48,131 bases of DNA from an uncultured Planctomycetaceae bacterium (GTDB lineage: Bacteria > Planctomycetota > Planctomycetia > Planctomycetales > Planctomycetaceae), in assembly GCA_903861195.1 (NCBI GenBank), contig CAIOTJ010000605.1:1-48131 (forward strand), in the 5' to 3' direction. The notes under the pieces were generated by a model. The model was not told the DNA's origin. It saw nothing but the letters and a program-made list of their open reading frames with translations, and made no database searches. Shown here in pieces: positions 42,774 to 48,131 of this stretch. Made by a program: the position numbers and the translations under genes. Each line of letters begins with the position of its first letter. Within the stretch, counting starts at the first letter, position 1.

Positions 42774-45700
42774 TCAGCGATGGAACTCGAGCACCTGCAA
42801 TTGGTCAGACGGCACGGCATCGCGGGCGAGCTCGACCAGGCGTGGATGATGGGTGAAAAACAGCACCTGCGTCTGCCGGGCGAATTCGGCCAGCACCGCC
42901 AGCGTGGCCTTTGACCGTTGATCGTCAAAGTTGATCAGGATGTCGTCGACGATCAGGGGAACTCGAGCGGCCGCGGCCAGTTGCCGTTCGAGACTCGCCA
43001 GCCGCAGCGCGAGGAAGAGTTGGTCGCGCGTTCCCGCGCTCAACCCCGCAATCTCCAACTCTTCGCCCCCCGTGCGGACCCCCTTCAGAATCGGGCGGTC
43101 TTTCTCGTCAAAGTCGGATTTGATTCCCTGGAAGGCTCCATTGGTTAGTTGTGCAAACAGCGCGGTGGCACGCTCGAGCACCGGATCCTGTGTCTTCTGA
43201 CGATACGCCTCGAGATGTCGGCGTAACAGTCCCTGGGCCAGCTTCAGCCGGGCGTACTGTTCCGCCAGAGGACGAATGGCCGCCAACGCTTCGCGGGCCT
43301 CCTGTTCGGCTTCCGAGGCCGGGCTGCCGTTGGTGTGCCTTTGTAGCTCTCCCTCAAGTCGCCCCAGCTCCTGTGAGAGAGCCGTCCGCTGTTCGTCCAG
43401 CGTTTGCAGCCGCTGTTGCAGTTCCGCCAGACGGACGGGCAGCAGATCGGGATCAATCTTGGAAACCTCGGTGATGAACTCCTCCAGATCCTGCCCGGCC
43501 GCACTATGCGACAGCTCGGTCCGCAGTCTGTCGAGGTCCTGCCGTAGCGATTCGATCTGTTCGCTTTCGGCTTCGAGCGCGGTCAGCTCCTCTTGCGACG
43601 CGCAGCCCGCCTGGCGGGCCAGGTTCGCCAGTTCGGCGTTCGCCTGCTGCAGCCGGGTTTCGGCCGTCGCGAGTTGCTCGCGGTCTTCCTGCAGATCCTG
43701 CTCGAGCTGGCTGCGTTGGCCGGCCGCACGTCCCGCCCGGGCAACCCGTTCGTTCAGCTCCTGCGCGATCCGGGCCGGAGAGGCCGACTCCAGGCCCGGA
43801 GCCAAGGTCTGGGACAGGCGCTGGGCTTCACTGGTCACCTTCTGCAGGTGCTCGCGAATGTCGTCGATCCGTCGCCGCAGCGACTCTTGCTTCGCCACGC
43901 CGTTGGCCACCGCTTCCAACGTCGCGAACATTGTCCGCAGATCCTCGGGATCTTCGGTCGAGACAGGAAAGTTTTGGACGAATTCCCCCCATTCCCGTAA
44001 CCACTCTTGCTGTTTCTGGCGCTCCTGATGTTCCGCCTCAGTGAGATTCGCCAGGTCGGCTGACGCCTGCCGCAGTTGCTGCTGAGCGGTGGCCCGCGCC
44101 ACATGCCGGGCCTCCAGCCGCTCGGCCACTCCGGTTCCGTACTCAATCAATTGCGGGACCGATCGTCCGGGCGGAACGACTTCGTGCAGAGTCTGCAATT
44201 CGGCTTCGAGCAACTGCCGCTGCTGGCCGAGGCGGATCGCGAGTTCGGCTTGCTGCGCACGCCCCTCGGCCTGTTGCTGAGTCAGCTGCTGCAGGCCCCG
44301 CAGATGGGCCAGCCACGAGCGCATCTCGGCCGGAGAGCGGGGGGCGAAACCACAGGACGCCCAACAGTCCCGCCACCGCCCGGCCAACTGCTGCTCGGCT
44401 CGAAGCGACGATTCGTGCTCGGTCCGCAGCCGATCCAATTCCCGCGCCAACCGATCGCGAATGGCCTGCAGTGTGGCCTGACGGGCGACCCGGTCCGCTT
44501 CACGCCGCAGCCTGTCGGCCAACTCATCCGCCTCGTCGACCGCCAACTCGTACTCGTTGATTTGACGGCTGTTTCCCCTGGGTTCGGGCGCGGCCCCGGT
44601 TTCGCCCGTCAGCAGTGGCCGCAGGCTCGACCAGAGCTGGTCGCGCCGGTCTCGCATGGCCGAGAGATCGGCCTCGGTGGGTACCACTCCCTGGGCGGCC
44701 AGTTGGCGCAGGTGCTGTTCGGCCTCTTCGTGCTCGGTCTGTCGCTGGCGAAGTTCGCTCTCGCGCTGCTGCCGTTGCGCGGCAAGCTGGCGGTACTCTG
44801 CATCAAAAGCATCCAGAGTCTCGGACGCCGGTGCCGGCAGAAACTCCAGGTCGGCCGGTGTCCCCGTCCAGGGCTGCAGTTGCGACAATCCCCCCTGCAA
44901 CCGGCGTTCGAGCTGCGCCAGTTCCCGTTCCACCTGGTCGTGCTCGGCGGCAAGATTCCCCTCCGCGGCAAATCGCTTCAGCAGACTGCGCAGCGGAAGC
45001 GGGTCGGCCAGCCCCGTACTAGCGGAGACTTCGGCTTCGAGTTGGCCCACCTTCAACTCCAGTTGCCGTCGCTGCGACTCGAATCCCTCCAGACGGGTGT
45101 CGAGCTGGGTCCGCGCGCGGATCAGCTTATCCAGATTTTCCTGTTGTGCCCGAGTGGGCTTGTGTCGGGCAGCCTCCTCCTCTGACAGGGGCTGAGACAG
45201 TTGCTCCAGGCGGCTGCGATTGTCGGCCTGAAGTTCGACCAATTCCTGCTGCAGCGGGCCCAGATCGCGAGCGGCGTTGTCGTAGCTGCCGAGTTGGCGC
45301 TGCAACGCCTCGATGTCGGCCTTGTGCACCAGCACCGCGGCCGATTCGGGCAGCTTCTCCAACTCTTGTTCACGCCGATCCTTTCGAAGTCGGACTTCGC
45401 CAATCTGCCGTTGCGCATCAGCCACATCGCGCAGGGCCCGGGCCCGGGCCTCGCGCGCAGCGGGAGGCACGAGCCGTCGTTGCGGCAGCGCGGCGAGTGC
45501 AGCCTGCTTCTGGCGGTAACCCGTCACCAGCCGCAGCGCCTGCTGGTAACGTTCCAGTCGCTGCCGCTCAGTCGACAGTTCCGCATGCTCCGTCGTCAAT
45601 TGCCGCCGCTCACGGGCCTGCTGTTCGACCTGCTGCCGCAGCTCTTTCCATTGCGATGCCAGGAAGGTTGCGTCCTTCTTGCGTCCCTGCCGCTCCTTCC

Positions 45701-46265
45701 AGAGTTCGATCGCCTTGTGCAGCTCCTGGTTCGAGCCGCGTGGTTTGAAGAGCCGCTCGGCCTCCTCTTCCAAATTCTGCAACAGCCGCCGGATTCCCAG
45801 AACCCCCGCTCCCGCCTGAAACAGGCTGCTGGCCAGATCTCCCTGACCATCCCCCAAGTCCTGGCCCCCCTCAACCATCTGCGGATGGTCCAGCCGAAAC
45901 TCCTTTTCGAAGACGTCGCGCGTCACCCCCTTCAGCAGGGCCTGCAGTGGACCCTCGTCGACAGATTTCCCCTCAGCGTTCAGCAGGGTGTCTTTGGCTC
46001 CCTTGCGGCGGATCCACCGCAGCATCCGCCCACCGTCATCCACCAGCCGGGCCCCAATCCGCAGCTCGTTGTTTTTGTGTTGGAAGTTGTCGGTCGAGCG
46101 GTTGGGAATGCCATAGAGGAAGTCGGTCAGCCCGCGCAGCGCCGTGCTTTTCCCCGCCTCATTCGGCCCGTGGATCACATGCAGACGTGGTCCAGCCAGG
46201 CCGAAATCGAGCCGGGCATTTGTAAAGCAGCCAAACTTCAGGAATTCGATTTCCAGGAACTGCAT
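42774..46265 (-). CDS. yhaN: YhaN-like SMC/Rad50-type ATPase (SbcC-like)
   Basis: A 1163-residue protein. An N-terminal half-ATPase has Walker A VIHGPNEAGKSTALRGLTDF (about 30-49) and YGIPNRSTDNFQHKNNELRI. Its central 850 residues are almost entirely heptad-like coiled coil rich in Gln, Glu, Arg and Leu. The C-terminal half has the signature-like LSAGTRDQLFLALRLASLER and the Walker B VPLIVDDILINFDDQRSKAT followed by FFTHHPRLVELA. Together these form a Rad50/SbcC-type ATPase that acts with a Mre11-like nuclease on DNA ends and hairpins. The AAA_27 (YhaN) start FLKFGCFTNARLDFG identifies the subfamily, and the neighbouring nuclease supports it. The start ATG is one base after the yhaO stop. Confidence 0.9.
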   Translation of the reverse strand: MQFLEIEFLKFGCFTNARLDFGLAGPRLHVIHGPNEAGKSTALRGLTDFLYGIPNRSTDNFQHKNNELRIGARLVDDGGRMLRWIRRKGAKDTLLNAEGKSVDEGPLQALLKGVTRDVFEKEFRLDHPQMVEGGQDLGDGQGDLASSLFQAGAGVLGIRRLLQNLEEEAERLFKPRGSNQELHKAIELWKERQGRKKDATFLASQWKELRQQVEQQARERRQLTTEHAELSTERQRLERYQQALRLVTGYRQKQAALAALPQRRLVPPAAREARARALRDVADAQRQIGEVRLRKDRREQELEKLPESAAVLVHKADIEALQRQLGSYDNAARDLGPLQQELVELQADNRSRLEQLSQPLSEEEAARHKPTRAQQENLDKLIRARTQLDTRLEGFESQRRQLELKVGQLEAEVSASTGLADPLPLRSLLKRFAAEGNLAAEHDQVERELAQLERRLQGGLSQLQPWTGTPADLEFLPAPASETLDAFDAEYRQLAAQRQQRESELRQRQTEHEEAEQHLRQLAAQGVVPTEADLSAMRDRRDQLWSSLRPLLTGETGAAPEPRGNSRQINEYELAVDEADELADRLRREADRVARQATLQAIRDRLARELDRLRTEHESSLRAEQQLAGRWRDCWASCGFAPRSPAEMRSWLAHLRGLQQLTQQQAEGRAQQAELAIRLGQQRQLLEAELQTLHEVVPPGRSVPQLIEYGTGVAERLEARHVARATAQQQLRQASADLANLTEAEHQERQKQQEWLREWGEFVQNFPVSTEDPEDLRTMFATLEAVANGVAKQESLRRRIDDIREHLQKVTSEAQRLSQTLAPGLESASPARIAQELNERVARAGRAAGQRSQLEQDLQEDREQLATAETRLQQANAELANLARQAGCASQEELTALEAESEQIESLRQDLDRLRTELSHSAAGQDLEEFITEVSKIDPDLLPVRLAELQQRLQTLDEQRTALSQELGRLEGELQRHTNGSPASEAEQEAREALAAIRPLAEQYARLKLAQGLLRRHLEAYRQKTQDPVLERATALFAQLTNGAFQGIKSDFDEKDRPILKGVRTGGEELEIAGLSAGTRDQLFLALRLASLERQLAAAARVPLIVDDILINFDDQRSKATLAVLAEFARQTQVLFFTHHPRLVELARDAVPSDQLQVLEFHR

Positions 46266-46266
46266 T

Positions 46267-47529
46267 TCAGGAAGCCTCCTGGTTCAACAGACGGGAAGTC
46301 AGCAGGGCCTCGACCTCGGGCAGCAGTGCGGCGATGGTCGCCGGTTGATCGAGCCGCAGGGGCTCGGGCCCCTCGTTCAGATCGCCCGGAAGTTTCTGGT
46401 TCAGATCGGCGAGATCACCCGCCAGATCGGCCAGTAGCGCGTCGTTGACGGGGGCATCCCTCAGAAATCGCAGCAGGTCCCCCAGGGCGTCGGCTCGATC
46501 CTCCAGTGAGCTGGTCGCGGCGGCGGGAGCCCGCGTCTGCAGTTTCACCTTTTCGATCCAGACTGTGTTGGCCGACAGATCGGCCGCCAGGGCCCGGCAC
46601 TCGGCTACGAATTGTTCCCGTTTGAGGACCAGGGGAGCATGGGCGGGGGTTGTTCCCGTGCACCGCATCCGCAATGCCCAGGGAAGGTCCTCTCCCGCTT
46701 CGAGGTGGGCCGACAATGACTGCCGGACTTTGGCCATGGCGGCATCGAAGTCGCGGACCCCCGATAAATCGCAGAGCACCTCTCCCCACCGCAGCACGTC
46801 GAGGTCATGGTGCCGGACCTGGGTGATTGCGCCCCGCTCGACCGTGACCAACGTGCAGCCCTTGCCGCCTGTCTCACGGATATGTCGCCCCTGGAGATTG
46901 CCCGGGAAGACGATCCACGGATCCTCACACAGGATCTCGCGCTGGTGGACATGCCCCAGAGCCCAGTAGTCGTACCCCTTCGCACGCAGTCCCTCGACGG
47001 TGCAGGGGGCGTAGTTCTCGTGCCCTTCCCGGCCGGTCGCACTGGTATGCAACACCCCAATGTTGAACCACCCGGGAACGGGCGCGGGGTAACCGCGGGA
47101 GAGATCTTCGGTTACGGCCCGCTCGGCATAGCTCTGGCCATGTAGGGCGACCTCCAGTTCCGGCAGCGGCACCGTCTCTGGGCGATTGTGCGCGAAGACA
47201 TGCACACGATCGGGAAGTCGCAGCGCCTTGGAGACCTGGCTGGCGGCGTCGTGGTTCCCCTTGATCAGGAAGACCGGAATACCCGCGCGGTTCAGTTCCC
47301 CCATCTGACTGGCGAAGAAGAGACCGGTGTTGTAGTCGCGCCAGTCTCCGTCGTAGACATCGCCGGCGATGATCACGAAGTCGACCCGTTGCTGGATCGC
47401 CAGCTCGACCAGGCTCTTGAGCGCCTGGCGGGTCGCTCCACGAAGCTGCTCGACAGGCGCCCCCTCATACCGCTCCAACCCATCCAAGGGGCTGTCGAGG
47501 TGCACATCGGCCGCATGCAGGAATTTCAT
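46267..47529 (-). CDS. yhaO: YhaO-like metallophosphoesterase/DNA exonuclease (SbcD/Mre11-like)
   Basis: A 420-residue Mre11-type nuclease. The phosphodiesterase motifs are MKFLHAADVHLDSPL (1-15), IIAGDVYDGDWRDYN, FLIKGNHDAASQVSKALRLP, and GVLHTSATGREGHENYAP with ALGHVHQRE. The C-terminal half contains the second domain (VLKREQFVAECRALAADLSA) that binds DNA or the Rad50-like partner. It should process DNA ends with YhaN, consuming ATP. ATG 47529 is preferred to longer readings because MKFLHAADVHLDS is the family start. The stop lies one base before the yhaN start, so they are a translation-coupled operon. No recombination gene accompanies them. Confidence 0.9.
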   Translation of the reverse strand: MKFLHAADVHLDSPLDGLERYEGAPVEQLRGATRQALKSLVELAIQQRVDFVIIAGDVYDGDWRDYNTGLFFASQMGELNRAGIPVFLIKGNHDAASQVSKALRLPDRVHVFAHNRPETVPLPELEVALHGQSYAERAVTEDLSRGYPAPVPGWFNIGVLHTSATGREGHENYAPCTVEGLRAKGYDYWALGHVHQREILCEDPWIVFPGNLQGRHIRETGGKGCTLVTVERGAITQVRHHDLDVLRWGEVLCDLSGVRDFDAAMAKVRQSLSAHLEAGEDLPWALRMRCTGTTPAHAPLVLKREQFVAECRALAADLSANTVWIEKVKLQTRAPAAATSSLEDRADALGDLLRFLRDAPVNDALLADLAGDLADLNQKLPGDLNEGPEPLRLDQPATIAALLPEVEALLTSRLLNQEAS

Positions 47530-47990
47530 CGGAACCGTCTCCACAGGAAATCGGACCACCTGTCTTCCGACGAATGGTTGTCCGAAGGATGTCCAGCGTA
47601 GCACAGACTTCCGTCCGGGGGGAGGCTGGTCCGAAAATCCGGTGCAGGCAAACCAGCGATCCCGAACACACCGATCACTCCCACGGTGCCCCCGCTGGAA
47701 CACCTCTCACAGGTGAAACCCCACCCGTGGCGACGAGTTTCCAACGTGTCGATTCAAGCCCGTGGATCAGGAATTCCTCCACGGTAGGAACTGCCCCGTG
47801 ATCGCCTCTGAACAGCCAATAGGCTCGAGCCGCAGATTCCCAGACGACTTCAGTGGCGGGACTTTCCGGAGTCTTGGATGGAACCCAAAGGCCGAGCCGA
47901 GAAGCCGTGCCCCAAGTGCTGCCGGGTGAGCGGAGGCCCCCTCTGACTGTCACCGCCTCGCACCGGGTCGGGGGGGAGCGGTTGAACTCC
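47530..47990. other. 461-base intergenic region without a convincing gene
   Basis: Between the yhaO start and the end of the next minus-strand gene. A 92-codon open frame at 47675-47953 (minus) has the only protein-like stretch, ESAARAYWLFRGDHGAVPTV, but no ribosome site, no recognised motif and atypically low third-position GC. It is not annotated. No hairpin or repeat was noted. Promoter signals for yhaO should lie here. Confidence 0.5.
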
Positions 47991-48131
47991 TTACCGCGCC
48001 CGGGCCAGTTCGAGGAACTTTTCGTAGCGGGCCTGGATCTCGGTGAGGCTGTCGTGGCCGAATTTCTCGCAGAACGCCTGCGCCACGGTGAAGGCCACCA
48101 CGCTCTCCACGATCACGCTGCAGGCCGCCAG
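47991..48131 (-). CDS. C-terminal fragment of a protein cut by the window edge; possibly chorismate synthase
   Basis: Only the last 46 residues are visible: LAACSVIVESVVAFTVAQAF, CEKFGHDSLTEIQ and a tail ARYEKFLELARAR ending in TAA. The order 'V-x-VE-S/A-x-x-A-x-x-x-A-x-x-F-x-E-K-F-G-x-D-S-x-x-E-I' fits the C-terminal helix of chorismate synthase (AroC) as I remember it in some lineages. No active-site residues are within view, so this is a weak call. It reads leftward into the same strand as yhaO, with a 461-base gap. Confidence 0.4.
   Translation of the reverse strand: MAACSVIVESVVAFTVAQAFCEKFGHDSLTEIQARYEKFLELARAR

Noticed and set aside
47675-47953. 92-codon open frame on the minus strand
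   Set aside because: No ribosome site, no recognised motif and atypical third-position use; mentioned only in the gap entry.
1-48131. CRISPR arrays, rRNA, tRNA, insertion sequences, integrases, origin
   Set aside because: None were seen: no regularly spaced repeats, no transposase or integrase motifs, no RNA-like cloverleaf.

Overview
The window is high-GC, gene-dense chromosomal DNA that most likely comes from a planctomycete (class Planctomycetia). This is inferred from gene content, not from a marker gene. The lineage-typical items are an FG-GAP/ASPIC (CRTAC1-type) protein facing a membrane-anchored TPR protein, secreted tandem alpha/beta hydrolases, a Tat-exported TIM-barrel protein, a stand-alone type III pantothenate kinase, a small cytosolic LRR protein, and P-type ATPase plus SPFH genes. 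No rRNA, tRNA, CRISPR array, IS element, phage or plasmid gene was seen. Nearly everything is ordinary chromosomal coding sequence with few long gaps.

Layout. 1-3763 (minus): the end of a VOC/PhnB-like protein, a RodA-type SEDS glycosyltransferase, and two oligopeptide-type ABC ATPases without permeases. 3939-7988 (plus): an unknown TPR-like protein overlapping rlmN, then a secreted alpha/beta hydrolase broken by one extra G in a G-run, closed by a strong terminator at 8018-8055. 8152-10829 (minus): ettA and a ribokinase, coupled by a 4-base overlap. 11183-15238: a sulfotransferase (plus) meets a minus-strand cluster plcP-btaA-btaB, a complete predicted route from phospholipid to the phosphorus-free betaine lipid DGTS. 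15522-19475: a two-ACT-domain protein, a TPR membrane protein and a CRTAC1-type propeller protein.

19511-25038 (minus) holds the most unusual locus. A P1B-type metal ATPase is fused in one chain to an HflK-like SPFH domain, followed by separate HflC-like and HflK-like genes. Divergent from it are two sugar-nucleotide SDR genes (25333-27272). 27376-32299 carries a small unknown protein, a large secreted esterase-like protein with an apparently dead second hydrolase domain, coaX, and an NHL propeller that keeps the zinc and catalytic motifs of peptidyl-alpha-hydroxyglycine amidating lyase. 32309-36887 has an alpha/beta hydrolase, a decayed fragment of a sugar ABC ATPase, a Tat-exported sugar-isomerase-like protein, a secreted unknown, an LRR protein and two small unknown proteins. 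36981-42615 has purA, a COX3-like membrane protein, an epoxide-hydrolase-like protein, a PhzF-like isomerase and an acyl-CoA dehydrogenase. 42774-47529 (minus) is a yhaO-yhaN (SbcD/SbcC-like) nuclease pair. The window ends inside a minus-strand gene that may be chorismate synthase.

The two loci that read as systems are the plcP-btaA-btaB lipid-remodelling cluster, with a weak Pho-box-like site upstream, and the ATPase-SPFH operon. All functions are by recognition of motifs and family resemblance from the sequence alone.
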